From JARYLZ01 sp964388275 (lineage in GTDB: Bacteria; Bacteroidota; Ignavibacteria; SZUA-365), in the NCBI GenBank assembly GCA_964388275.1, contig CAYLZD010000016.1:19566-83565 (forward strand): a DNA stretch of 64,000 nt, given 5' to 3'. The translations under genes and the position numbers were made by a program. Of the stretch, positions 53,080-61,578 are shown one piece after another. The notes under the pieces are model-generated. The model made no database searches, was not told the DNA's origin, and saw only the letters and a list, made by a program, of their open reading frames with translations. The first letter of the stretch is position 1. Each line of letters opens with the position of its first letter.

Positions 53080-53118
53080 CCCGGGGGGCGGGGAATCCGT
53101 CCCCCGGGAATATTGTTT
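53080..53118 (+). terminator. GC-rich terminator hairpin after the ELW-repeat gene
   Basis: CCCGGGGG (53080-53087) pairs perfectly with CCCCCGGG (53101-53108), with a 13-base loop, followed by AATATTGTTT. It is 44 bases beyond the stop at 53036 and should isolate the upstream transcript from the next gene. Confidence 0.65.
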
Positions 53119-53147
53119 GATCGGGCCGGGCCGGTGATATACTTTTC
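53116..53147 (+). promoter_or_regulatory. Candidate Bacteroidota-type promoter for the giant SBBP gene
   Basis: TTTG (53116-53119), a 20-base spacer and TACTTTTC (53140-53147) match the TTTG / TAnnTTTG consensus at all but the last base. Transcription would start near 53154, upstream of a small open frame and the seven-base array. Confidence 0.4.
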
Positions 53148-53166
53148 CGCTAAATATGAGCGCGGA

Positions 53167-53310
53167 ATGTTCAATGATTGCGATCGCGCGGCTGGGAAAG
53201 GGCAAAAAGGCATATCCGACCCTGTTGTCCGTTATTTCCCGCGACCGCCCAACGTCTCACGTCTAACGTCACACATCACACGTCCAACGTCTAACGTCCA
53301 ACTGCCATGA
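53167..53310 (+). CDS. Possible upstream open reading frame coupled to the giant SBBP gene
   Basis: A 47-codon frame from ATG 53167 (weak GGA upstream) runs through the entire CNAACGT array and stops at TGA 53308-53310, overlapping the downstream ATG as ATGA. The peptide has no recognisable domain. It may be a translated leader that couples initiation of the main gene, or simply fortuitous. Listed because similar leader frames precede both kinases. Confidence 0.3.
   Translation: MFNDCDRAAGKGQKGISDPVVRYFPRPPNVSRLTSHITRPTSNVQLP
53249..53304 (+). repeat. Seven-base tandem repeat CNAACGT, eight units, abutting the SBBP start codon
   Basis: Units: CCAACGT, CTCACGT, CTAACGT, CACACAT, CACACGT, CCAACGT, CTAACGT, CCAACTG; two bases then separate the array from ATG 53307. 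It occupies the place of a ribosome-binding site, and no Shine-Dalgarno is visible. Units are degenerate but the period of seven is exact over 56 bases. Confidence 0.9.
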
Positions 53311-56300
53311 CACGCATTATCATACTCCTCGCCCTTCTGGCCGCCATTACGGCTGGCGCCACGACACTCCCCACCGCAGCGCCCGACGCCTCGCGCGTGA
53401 GAACGATCAGTCGGAAAGCACAGGGGACCAAGCTAAGTCCACCCATCCCCGCCGGTCCGCGAGCCTGGAGCAAAACCGCCCCGTTCTTCGACTCCCTCAA
53501 TCCTGAATCAAACACATTGTTCGTCCGTTCCCCGTTCCCCGTTCCCCGTTCCTCATCCCTGCTTCCCAATCTTAAGACACAGAAATCCATCTTAAGCAGT
53601 TCCTGGGGAACGTATTATGGTGGCTCGGCCCAGGATTGGGGTGAAAATGTCACGGTTGACAACGCAGGAAACATCTACATGAGCGGATCAACCAGAAGTT
53701 CGAATGTCATAGCGACGACTGGAGCTCATCAAACCGTCTTTGTCGGCGGTGAGAACGACGCCTACATCGTTAAATTCAACGCTGACGGTGTGCGGCAATG
53801 GGCGACGTATTATGGCGGTGAGGCGGATGATGCGATGCATGGAATCGCTGTCGATGCTCAGGGAAATGTGTACGTAGCCGGAACAACAAACAGCGCCAAC
53901 AACATCTCAACTCCCGGCGCTCATCAGTCTTCCTATGCGGGTGGCGGAGGAACAGGAAAAAGCGGAGACGCATTCCTCGTCAAGTTCAACGTCAATGGTG
54001 TGCGACAATGGGCCACCTATTACGGATCAGCGGATCAGGACGGCGGTAACGATGTCGCCGTGGACGCGAACGGCAACGTGTATCTCGTCGGTATTACACA
54101 GGGCGGGCCGGGACTGGCGACGACGGGAGCTCATCAGGAAACATATGGAGGATACTATTGGGATGCCTTCATAGTCAAATTCAACTCCAACGGCGTGCGT
54201 CAATGGGCGACATACTATGGAGGCGCCAACGAAGATAAGGCGGAGTGCGTCGCGCTCGATGCCGGAGGAAATATATACGTCGCAGGTGTGACTGCCGATG
54301 TCGACAATATCGCCACGCCCGGCGCTCATCAGGAAATCTTCGGCGGGTCGTATGACGGATTCATAGTAAAATTCAATCCGGCCGGCGTGCGTCAATGGGG
54401 AACCTATTACGGAGGGGACGATTACGACTGGTTCTTTGACATCGCTGTTAGTGCGGCAGGAGACGTACATGCCGTCGGAAAGACACTCAGCGCCAACGAC
54501 ATTGCTTCGCCGGGGGCTTACCAGGCGACGACAGGAGGCGGCTATGACGCATTCTATGTAAAATTGAACAAGGACGGTGTGAGGCAATGGGCGACTTATC
54601 ACGGAGGTAGCCACAACGAATGGGGATACGGCGTCGAGGTAGATAAGGATGGCAACTCGTACATATCGGGAGAAACCTGGAGCACCGATATGTTCACAAC
54701 CTCGAACGCAGCGCAGACGACGCCAGGAGGAGGGATAGATGCCTTTGTGGTGAAATTCGATCCGGGTGGCGCTGTTTTGCTATCGTCATATTTCGGAGGA
54801 ACAGGCGCAGATTGGGGAAAAAGGATTGCCTCCGAGTCAGGCGGGAATGTATGCCTTACCGGCACGACCAGCAGTTTAAACGGGATATCGACACCGGGCG
54901 CTTTTCAAACGACGAGAAATGGTGAGGATGCCTTTCTTGTGAAATTAAACTTCATTGCCTCACCGCCTATAGCGCCTACCGAATTGAACGCCAAGGCCTC
55001 TACCTGTACGGATATCGACCTCGCTTGGACAGACAACTCGGACAATGAAACCGGATTCATCGTGGAACGCAAGCAGGATCCCGGCAGCTGGACGGTGGTT
55101 GCTGGCGTCCCCGCGAATTCATCGAAGGCGACGGTCTCAGATCATCTGCCTTCCTCCACCTACTCGTTCCGCGTGATTGCGGACAGGATGGGGAACAAAT
55201 CGGCCGCATCCAACACCGCGGCCGCAACTACGCTGCCGTTCCCGGCGCCTTACAATCTTCGGACATTGTCCGTCGCGTCACGCAGCGTGGTGCTCACGTG
55301 GTCCGATAGCACGACTTTCGCTACCGACTTCCTTATTGAACAAAAAACCGGCGCCTCCCAGTGGATAAGGAGGGATACTGTCCGGCTGGAAACCGGCAGC
55401 GTGACTTTACAGGATCTTCAGCCGTCGACCGGCTACTCTTACCGCGTATGCGGTCTGCGGAACATCGCCGTATCGCCGTACTCTAACATACTCGATGTGA
55501 TCACGAGACAGTTCCTCCCCGCTCCGACGAATTTCCAGGTTTCAGTGTATTCCTCCACCGAAGCCCGCCTGACCTGGAAGGACAACGCCAACGGCGAGAC
55601 CGGCTACGAAATTGAGCAGCGCATGCCGCTGCAGCAGTGGACACTCGTAAACACTACCGGGCCCGACGCCGCATCTTATTCGCGCGCGGGCCTCATCCCG
55701 GATTCGACCTACTATTTCAGGGTGAGAGCGGTGGGCGACGACGCCGCGAGCGACTGGTCGGAGGAACGCATGATCGTGATGAGCGCGCCGCCGGACGCGC
55801 CGGTTTCGCTGGCCGCAACCGCGCTGGACTACCGTTCCGTGCGTCTCAACTGGAAACGGAGTTCGCCCAACGTCAAATCCAACGAGATCGAACGCCGCGA
55901 AGCCGGAGGGGATTGGACGGCGGCCCTGACGGCTTCGGGCGGCGATACATCGGCGACCGACGACGGCCTGAAAGACCTGACGACATACTCGTATCGCGTC
56001 CGCGCGGTGAACGACGCGGGAGCGAGCTCGTGGTCGGCCGAGGCAAGCGCGACCACGCACGCAATGCCTGTTCCCGGCAGGCCCTTCGGCCTCGCGGCGG
56101 CGGCGACCGGGCCGTTCTCGATACGCCTCACCTGGCTGCAACCCGAGCCGGCGGTGGAAGCCGCTTTCGAAATCGAGGAATCGCTTACGGACAGGGACGC
56201 GGATTTTAAAAAGATAGAACCGAATGCAGGGCCCGGCGCCAGATACTACGACAGGCAGGGTTTATCTCCGTCCACAGCATATTTCTACCGCATCCGCGCC

Positions 56301-58784
56301 GTCAACAAGTCTGGTGCTTCGGATTATTCGGGCAAGGCCGACGCGACGACCGGCGCGATCATACCCTTGCCGCCCGGACCCCCGCGAGCTCTCGCAGCCG
56401 TGCCGTTGTCGCAATCAGCGATACGCCTTGCCTGGGAACTTTCCGACACCACCTTCGTCGAGAGCTTCGACCTGGAGCGCTCGCTGACCGCGGATCCGGG
56501 CGGCTTCGCGCGCATCTCGTCGGGTCCCGTTTCTACCGACCGCGCTTTCACTGATACCGGTCTCGCGCTCAACACTACTTATTACTACCGCCTCCGCGCC
56601 GTGAACAGCTACGGCGCGTCCGTCTGGTCCAACACCGCAAGCGCGAAGACCAACGACATCACGGTCACTCCCGAGCTGCTGGCGGCAATGAGCGCGAAGG
56701 AAGGCATGTTCGCGTCTCTGGAGACGCTGATCCCCGAGGGTGGTTCGGACATGTCGGCGCTGCGCCGCCTGCTGGGCGATCATCCGCGCGGCTACGACGA
56801 GACGGCGGCTAAGACGCTGATAGCCGGATGGAAGGCAAACGGCGCGTCGGATCCTGTAATGGCAGCGGACGCGATGAAGAGATATGCCCTGTCCGAGCAG
56901 ACCCTGCTTCTCGCATACGGCAACGACGCGGACTTCCCCGGCGCGAAGGAGACCGCAAGAGAAGCCGTCTATGCGCAGGCGCTGTGCGCGAAGAATCTGG
57001 CAGCACTCATCCTGCTCTGGGAAACCGAACGGGCGAAAATATCTTCGGGGCGGCTGCCCCTCTACGACGCGGTGATGGACGACCTGGCCTTCGCGGTGCT
57101 CGACGGAGAACAGACGCTTTCGTCCATGACCGGCGCGAGCGGTAAAGCGGGAAGCGCCGCCCTTCACGCCGAGGCGGTTCGCCGCTCCGGCGACGTGCCG
57201 GACCTTGCTCAAGGCATGCTGACCTCGATACTGCCGTATTATCAGCAGCGTTTCCTGGGCAACGATTACTTCGCCGCGACGCAGCCGCTGATAGCCGCTT
57301 ACGCCGACAGGACGGCGCAAGTGGACATAGCCGGGACTTACGACTCCGCCGTCGCCCGCTCGGCCCGGCATGTGGAAGCGGTGAAGACAACCACGAGCGG
57401 TCTGAAAACAGACTTCACGTCTTTCGGCGGCGCATTGACCGACATGGACGCGGCCTTCCTGATAACATCATCGGGCAACGTCGATCTCGCTCCCTTCCTC
57501 CGCAAGATGGTAAACCTTCGCCCCCGCCTCATCGACAACGTGCGCAAGGCGTTGCTGGGCGGCGAAACCCCGTTGCTGCGCGCGGCCTATCTCACATCGA
57601 CCTCGCCATTGCCGGGCATAGGATCCCTGCCCTCGGCGCTCACGGCCGCGGCGGAAGCCGCCTTCGATCCGGTCACGAACAACGCTACAGGCGGGTGTAA
57701 CATCTTCGAAGCTCTGTCGAAAAACAGCCCTTGCGAAAGAACGGCCGACCAGTACGCCCTGGACGCGGACCGCGCCCTGCTGCTGGAACTCCGCGCGAAA
57801 GTGATGGAGAAGGACACGGGACACATCGCGGCGAAGTTCGACGCGCTGCGCTCGAGCGGCCGCGCGGCCGTTGCGGAGCTTTCCCGCCGCTCGAGGCCGC
57901 TGGAAGGGATAACGCCGGCCTCGCTGGTCGTGAACGGACCGCTGTTGCGGGGAGTGCTGGACGCGCAGGCAAAGTCCCACCGCGCCCGGGCGCTGCGCAC
58001 GGTGTTATCGGCGGCGTTGGCTGATTATCTCGTGGATCCGCAGGACGCAAAGGTCTCGCCCCTCGTCGCCGAGATAGACACGATACTCGGCTACTTCGAC
58101 CAGGCCTCGTCGGCCCTCAACGACATAGGTCCCGCCGCGGCAGTCGAAATCACCGAACCGGTACTGAGTCTCGAAAACGCTTCCCTTCTTCCCCTCTTCC
58201 GCTCTTCCCCTCCCTACCCCTACCGGTTGAGCTTCGTGGTCCGCAACACCGGCGGCGCCGAAGTCCCGTCCGTCACGGCGCGTGTGACGCCGCTCGAGGC
58301 GAACGTCGTTCCCACCACGGCGGACGCGTTCACGATCGGCGACCTGGCGAAGAACGCCTCTCATGCCGACAGCCTGGACGTGAGCATACCCGCCGGCATG
58401 AAGACGGTATCCTTTTCAGTCGAGATGACGACAGGGAAAGGCAGGAGCTTCGTGGACCACGTGACGCTGGCCGTGCCCGCGGGACCCACGGGAACAGAGA
58501 CGGCGCTTCCGATACCGGGAGAGATCACACTCGGGTGGAACTACCCGAATCCGTTCAATCCGGTGACCACTATCACGTACACGCTTCCACGGCGGATGCC
58601 TGTGCGCCTAATAGTGACGAACGTGCTCGGCGCGGAAGTATCGCGCCTCGTCGATGATGAACTGCGGCCTGCGGGCGCGAACCAAGCCCGTTTCGACGCA
58701 TCCGCGCACCCGGGCGGCGTGTACATATACCGCCTCGAAGCGGAAGGGAAGCTCCTTGCCCGGAAGATGATACTCGTGAAATGA
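53307..58784 (+). CDS. Giant secreted protein: SBBP repeats, six FN3 domains, helical domain, type IX sorting domain
   Basis: The 1825-residue protein has a signal peptide (IIILLALLAAITAGATT), a linker encoded partly by a CCGTTCC repeat (residues 73-82), then about eight SBBP beta-propeller repeats (100-551; each with GDAFLVKFN-like and VRQWATYYGG motifs). Six FN3 domains follow (about 552-1115), then an unrecognised, largely helical region of about 500 residues (1115-1630), a CARDB-like beta domain (1635-1725) and a sorting domain (GWNYPNPFNPVTTITYTL, LIVTNVLGAEVSRLVDD, GGVYIYRLE). The layout suggests a surface adhesin or binding scaffold. Start ATG 53307 has no Shine-Dalgarno; a seven-base array ends two bases upstream. 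Frame-shifting repeats inside the coding region make it a candidate phase-variable gene. The stop lies in a TGAATGA-type repeat. Confidence 0.92.
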   Translation: MTRIIILLALLAAITAGATTLPTAAPDASRVRTISRKAQGTKLSPPIPAGPRAWSKTAPFFDSLNPESNTLFVRSPFPVPRSSSLLPNLKTQKSILSSSWGTYYGGSAQDWGENVTVDNAGNIYMSGSTRSSNVIATTGAHQTVFVGGENDAYIVKFNADGVRQWATYYGGEADDAMHGIAVDAQGNVYVAGTTNSANNISTPGAHQSSYAGGGGTGKSGDAFLVKFNVNGVRQWATYYGSADQDGGNDVAVDANGNVYLVGITQGGPGLATTGAHQETYGGYYWDAFIVKFNSNGVRQWATYYGGANEDKAECVALDAGGNIYVAGVTADVDNIATPGAHQEIFGGSYDGFIVKFNPAGVRQWGTYYGGDDYDWFFDIAVSAAGDVHAVGKTLSANDIASPGAYQATTGGGYDAFYVKLNKDGVRQWATYHGGSHNEWGYGVEVDKDGNSYISGETWSTDMFTTSNAAQTTPGGGIDAFVVKFDPGGAVLLSSYFGGTGADWGKRIASESGGNVCLTGTTSSLNGISTPGAFQTTRNGEDAFLVKLNFIASPPIAPTELNAKASTCTDIDLAWTDNSDNETGFIVERKQDPGSWTVVAGVPANSSKATVSDHLPSSTYSFRVIADRMGNKSAASNTAAATTLPFPAPYNLRTLSVASRSVVLTWSDSTTFATDFLIEQKTGASQWIRRDTVRLETGSVTLQDLQPSTGYSYRVCGLRNIAVSPYSNILDVITRQFLPAPTNFQVSVYSSTEARLTWKDNANGETGYEIEQRMPLQQWTLVNTTGPDAASYSRAGLIPDSTYYFRVRAVGDDAASDWSEERMIVMSAPPDAPVSLAATALDYRSVRLNWKRSSPNVKSNEIERREAGGDWTAALTASGGDTSATDDGLKDLTTYSYRVRAVNDAGASSWSAEASATTHAMPVPGRPFGLAAAATGPFSIRLTWLQPEPAVEAAFEIEESLTDRDADFKKIEPNAGPGARYYDRQGLSPSTAYFYRIRAVNKSGASDYSGKADATTGAIIPLPPGPPRALAAVPLSQSAIRLAWELSDTTFVESFDLERSLTADPGGFARISSGPVSTDRAFTDTGLALNTTYYYRLRAVNSYGASVWSNTASAKTNDITVTPELLAAMSAKEGMFASLETLIPEGGSDMSALRRLLGDHPRGYDETAAKTLIAGWKANGASDPVMAADAMKRYALSEQTLLLAYGNDADFPGAKETAREAVYAQALCAKNLAALILLWETERAKISSGRLPLYDAVMDDLAFAVLDGEQTLSSMTGASGKAGSAALHAEAVRRSGDVPDLAQGMLTSILPYYQQRFLGNDYFAATQPLIAAYADRTAQVDIAGTYDSAVARSARHVEAVKTTTSGLKTDFTSFGGALTDMDAAFLITSSGNVDLAPFLRKMVNLRPRLIDNVRKALLGGETPLLRAAYLTSTSPLPGIGSLPSALTAAAEAAFDPVTNNATGGCNIFEALSKNSPCERTADQYALDADRALLLELRAKVMEKDTGHIAAKFDALRSSGRAAVAELSRRSRPLEGITPASLVVNGPLLRGVLDAQAKSHRARALRTVLSAALADYLVDPQDAKVSPLVAEIDTILGYFDQASSALNDIGPAAAVEITEPVLSLENASLLPLFRSSPPYPYRLSFVVRNTGGAEVPSVTARVTPLEANVVPTTADAFTIGDLAKNASHADSLDVSIPAGMKTVSFSVEMTTGKGRSFVDHVTLAVPAGPTGTETALPIPGEITLGWNYPNPFNPVTTITYTLPRRMPVRLIVTNVLGAEVSRLVDDELRPAGANQARFDASAHPGGVYIYRLEAEGKLLARKMILVK
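53525..53552 (+). repeat. Perfect CCGTTCC x4 heptanucleotide repeat inside the SBBP coding sequence
   Basis: Four exact copies (28 bases) lie at codons 73-82, between the signal peptide and the first propeller repeat. Because seven is not a multiple of three, gain or loss of one or two units would shift the frame and truncate the protein early. Confidence 0.92.
58187..58218 (+). repeat. Imperfect eight-base pyrimidine repeat (TCTTCCCC-like) in coding sequence
   Basis: Units TCTTCCCC, TCTTCCGC, TCTTCCCC, TCCCTACC encode a Leu/Phe/Ser/Pro linker just before the CARDB-like domain of the giant protein. Eight-base units would also shift frame on slippage, but the array is imperfect. Confidence 0.5.
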
Positions 58785-58791
58785 TGAATGA
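58778..58791 (+). repeat. Seven-base repeat (GAAATGA, TGAATGA) over the SBBP gene stop
   Basis: Two units cover the TGA stop at 58782-58784. The same sequence type recurs at the ends of both kinase genes. Confidence 0.5.
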
Positions 58792-58844
58792 GCGGATTAT
58801 CATAGCGCGTTCTTACGGATTACGGGGAACGGGACACGGGCCTG

Positions 58845-58918
58845 CCCACCGAAACTCCGCGACCTGTCCACCGCAGTCCCACAACGTGGAACGCAGGTGG
58901 AAGCGGAGCGCAGGTGGG
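58845..58918 (+). promoter_or_regulatory. Structured leader of the first kinase: four nested helices
   Basis: Helices: CCCACC/GGTGGG (58845-58850, 58913-58918), CTCCGC/GCGGAG (58855-58860, 58903-58908), TCCACC/GGTGGA (58867-58872, 58896-58901), and GTCCCAC/GTGGAAC (58876-58882, 58886-58892; one C-A mismatch) capped by AAC. Internal loops are 4x4 and 6x1. The structure sits between the SBBP stop and the seven-base array and recurs before the second kinase. It could be a cis-acting RNA or a duplicated DNA element. Confidence 0.6.
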
Positions 58919-58953
58919 GAACGGGGAATCGTCTCATATTTGTCGCGCGTTCT

Positions 58954-59009
58954 GCACCGTCGCACGTTCAACGTTCAACGTTCAACGTTCAACATCCAAC
59001 GTCCAACCC
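58954..59009 (+). repeat. Seven-base tandem repeat TCAACGT-type, eight units, abutting the first kinase start
   Basis: Units: GCACCGT, CGCACGT, TCAACGT x3, TCAACAT, CCAACGT, CCAACCC, then CG and ATG 59012. The three central units are exact copies. No Shine-Dalgarno is present between array and start. Confidence 0.9.
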
Positions 59010-59011
59010 CG

Positions 59012-61360
59012 ATGCCCCGCTTCCTCACAATACTCCTCTGCCTCCTCTCGGCGGCAATGCCTCTCGCCGCACAGCAGGATGCGTTGGACAGCTTGTGGCG
59101 TATTGTACGGACATCGTCGGAGGGCGATACATCTCATATTCAGGCGCTCCTTTCGATATCGATATCGTGCATTGACAAAGAGCCGGGAAAAGCCCTGTCC
59201 TGTGCGGATGCCGCCTTGAGAGCATCCGAGAGCATCGGATACAAAAAGGGAGCAGCGAAGGCATCGCTCTGGTTCGGTAACTACTATCTGAAAAAACATC
59301 AATTAGACAGCGCGGAACACTACTTCAAGCGCGGACTTGCCTTTTACGAAGAATTGCACTGGGCCTTGGGACTCGGTAATTCGCATAACTTTCTCGGCAT
59401 CGTTCATTCTCTGCGGGGAGAACATAACCGGGCGGCGGTGGAATATAAGAGTGCCGCGGAAATGTATGAATCCGTCGGCAACTTGGAAGGGGTTGCGCAC
59501 GCCTTGAGCAATTCAGGCATTTCGTACCATGATCAGGGGATTATCGATTCCGCTGCCGCCGTCTTCGAAAGAGCGCTTCGCATATACGAAGGATTCGGGA
59601 ACAAGGGCTATATGGCCGCATCGTACATGAACCTCTCAAATTGCGTTCGAAATGATTCAATAAGCTTCGCATACAATAAAAGAGCGCTGGAATTGTACAA
59701 TGAAGACGGGGACACGCGCGGCGCCTTGAAAGCTTTGTACAATCTCGGTCTCAAAGCGTCGAAATTCGAGGACAAGGGATACGCGCGCAGAACGCTGACA
59801 CAAGCAATGGAAACGGCCGGAGGGGTGGATGATCCTGAGATCCTCGCGGGCTCGCTCAATCAACTCGGCAAACTTGACATGGAAATCGGCGATGGAGCCG
59901 CGGCTGCCAGACAATTTGAAGAGGCGTTGAGAATAGCCAAGGCGACCGGACAAATGCGGATTTCCAGCGTAATCAATTTTAACCTCGCAAATCTGTATGC
60001 CGGAGCCAAGAACTTCGCGGACGCCGTCCAACACGCAGAAAAAGCAGTGGAGGCGGCCCGCGCTGTAAATGACCGCGCTTACGAGCAGGAAGCGCTTTCC
60101 CTTCTTTCAAGACTCGAGGAGTACATGGGTTATTACGCCTCCGCGCTCGCGCATCATCGTGCCGCTGCCGCCCTGCGCGACAGCATATACAGCGAGAAAA
60201 GCTCCAAGTACGTGCTTGACTTGCTCGCGAAATACGAGGCGGATAAAAGGGAGAAGGATTTACGCCTGCTTCAGGCGGATAGGAAACTGAAGGAGGCCGA
60301 GCTGGCCCGGCGTGTTCTCGAACTCTCGCAGCAGTCTCAGAGACTGGCCTTGCTCGCAAAGGAGCGCGATCTGGAGCGTTCGGTCGCCGAGCGCGCCCGG
60401 ACAGGACTCGAACTGCAGAAGCAGATCGCCCGCAGCCGTTCTCGGCAGGCGGCTCTGTTCGCAAGGGAGAATCAACTGCAGCGCAGCAACCTGGAACGGG
60501 AACAACTGCTGAGAAATTCCATACTCGGAGGACTTGTCCTGCTGGCGGTCGCCGCGTTTTTCGTTTACAAGCGCCTGCGCGGACTCAAACGCGAGGCCTC
60601 TCTGCGCGCCGAAGCGGCCGAGTACAAGGCGAGGGCCGCCGAAGCACAGTCACTGGCGCTCGCGGCCGAAACGGAGAAGCGGGAGAAGCAGGCGCAGCAG
60701 GAATTCTCGAGACGGCTGATGGAGTTGCAGGAAGAGGAGCGCAAACGCATCTCTGCGGAGCTGCACGACGGGTTGAGCCAGGAACTCATAGTGATAAAGA
60801 ACCATGCCATGCTTGCTATAAAAGCGAACGGGGACAAAAAGGCCGCGAGTGCCCACATAGATGAGGTCATGAGCATGGCGGCCTCGGCGTTGACCGACGT
60901 GCGCCAGATTTCCCGGGCCCTGCATCCCTACCAGATCGATCAGGTTGGGCTTTCCGAGACCCTCCGAGGGACGCTGCGCAAGGTGATAGAGTCCTCGCCG
61001 CTGCAGATAGAGGCAGAGATCGGCGACATTGACAACCTTCTATCCATACAGGATGAGATCATACTGTTCCGGCTTGTGCAGGAAAGCGTGAACAACATAT
61101 TGAGGCACGCTGATGCGACGGAGGCCCGCATCCGTGCCGTATGTGAAAATGAAACCATACTGCTGACGGTGAGCGACAACGGCAGAGGTTTCGATCCGTC
61201 AACCCCGGTCGCCCAAAACTCCACGGGTGGTCTGGGCCTGCGCAGCATGCGCGAGCGAGTGCGCATGCTGGGCGGGGAGTTCGTGTTCGATACCGCGCCG
61301 GGGCTCGGCACGCGCATAGAAATCCGGATACCAGCAGGTGGAATGATGAATAATGAATGA
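59012..61360 (+). CDS. TPR sensor histidine kinase (HisKA_3 type), first of tandem pair
   Basis: I place the start at ATG 59012, where a signal peptide begins (RFLTILLCLLSAAMPLAAQQ); the frame is open back to 58781 through the leader. The 782-residue protein has a TPR solenoid (about 40-390, for example ALSNSGISYHDQGIIDSAAAVFERAL), a coiled coil (395-500), one membrane helix (about 503-523, SILGGLVLLAVAAFFVY), a second coiled coil, a HisKA_3 domain with phospho-acceptor H585 in AELHDGLSQEL, and a HATPase_c domain (ESVNNILRHADA, SDNGRGFD, GLGLRSMRERV). The sensor part should be periplasmic. HisKA_3 kinases pair with NarL-type regulators; none is adjacent. The product is highly similar to the next gene, and the coiled-coil-to-HisKA_3 DNA is nearly identical. 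Confidence 0.93.
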   Translation: MPRFLTILLCLLSAAMPLAAQQDALDSLWRIVRTSSEGDTSHIQALLSISISCIDKEPGKALSCADAALRASESIGYKKGAAKASLWFGNYYLKKHQLDSAEHYFKRGLAFYEELHWALGLGNSHNFLGIVHSLRGEHNRAAVEYKSAAEMYESVGNLEGVAHALSNSGISYHDQGIIDSAAAVFERALRIYEGFGNKGYMAASYMNLSNCVRNDSISFAYNKRALELYNEDGDTRGALKALYNLGLKASKFEDKGYARRTLTQAMETAGGVDDPEILAGSLNQLGKLDMEIGDGAAAARQFEEALRIAKATGQMRISSVINFNLANLYAGAKNFADAVQHAEKAVEAARAVNDRAYEQEALSLLSRLEEYMGYYASALAHHRAAAALRDSIYSEKSSKYVLDLLAKYEADKREKDLRLLQADRKLKEAELARRVLELSQQSQRLALLAKERDLERSVAERARTGLELQKQIARSRSRQAALFARENQLQRSNLEREQLLRNSILGGLVLLAVAAFFVYKRLRGLKREASLRAEAAEYKARAAEAQSLALAAETEKREKQAQQEFSRRLMELQEEERKRISAELHDGLSQELIVIKNHAMLAIKANGDKKAASAHIDEVMSMAASALTDVRQISRALHPYQIDQVGLSETLRGTLRKVIESSPLQIEAEIGDIDNLLSIQDEIILFRLVQESVNNILRHADATEARIRAVCENETILLTVSDNGRGFDPSTPVAQNSTGGLGLRSMRERVRMLGGEFVFDTAPGLGTRIEIRIPAGGMMNNE
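61340..61360 (+). repeat. Seven-base repeat (GGAATGA, TGAATAA, TGAATGA) ending at the first kinase stop
   Basis: Three units encode the last residues and end exactly at the TGA stop (61358-61360). Stops occur in all frames across successive units. Confidence 0.7.
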
Positions 61361-61568
61361 GCGGATTATCATAGCGCGTTCTTCCGGATTACGGGGAGCG
61401 GGACACGGGCCTGCCCACCGAAGCTCCGCGACCTGTCCACCGCGGTTCCACAACGTGGAACGCAGGTGGAAGCGGAGCGCAGGTGGGGAACGGGGAATCG
61501 TCTCATATTTGTCGCGCGTTCTGCACCGACACACGTTCAACGTGCAACGTGCAACGTGCAACGTCTAA
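61353..61568 (+). CDS. Possible leader open reading frame upstream of the second kinase
   Basis: A 71-codon frame starts at ATG 61353, overlapping the first kinase stop, runs through the hairpin leader and ends at TAA inside a CTAACGT unit of the array. The equivalent frame before the first kinase has no such stop and reads in frame into the kinase. Conservation between copies may only reflect the recent duplication, so coding is doubtful. Confidence 0.25.
   Translation: MNERIIIARSSGLRGAGHGPAHRSSATCPPRFHNVERRWKRSAGGERGIVSYLSRVLHRHTFNVQRATCNV
61414..61487 (+). promoter_or_regulatory. Structured leader of the second kinase: four nested helices
   Basis: The same helices as upstream of the first kinase: 61414-61419/61482-61487, 61424-61429/61472-61477, 61436-61441/61465-61470, and 61445-61451/61455-61461. 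Here the apical stem GTTCCAC/GTGGAAC is perfect. The spacing and the AAC loop are unchanged. Confidence 0.6.
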
Positions 61569-61578
61569 CGTCCAAAGC
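61523..61578 (+). repeat. Seven-base tandem repeat GCAACGT-type, eight units, abutting the second kinase start
   Basis: Units: GCACCGA, CACACGT, TCAACGT, GCAACGT x3, CTAACGT, CCAAAGC, then CCCG and ATG 61583. The central units differ from those of the first kinase (GCAACGT in place of TCAACGT), so the arrays have homogenised separately since duplication. Confidence 0.9.

Noticed and set aside
58781..59011. N-terminal extension of the first kinase (77 residues)
   Set aside because: As the default start: a signal peptide begins at 59012, and the duplicated leader of the second kinase is in a different frame, so the extension is not conserved as protein. Kept as a hypothesis in the findings.
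53249..61578. CRISPR array interpretation of the repeats before three genes
   Set aside because: Units are contiguous seven-base repeats without spacers, and no cas gene is present.
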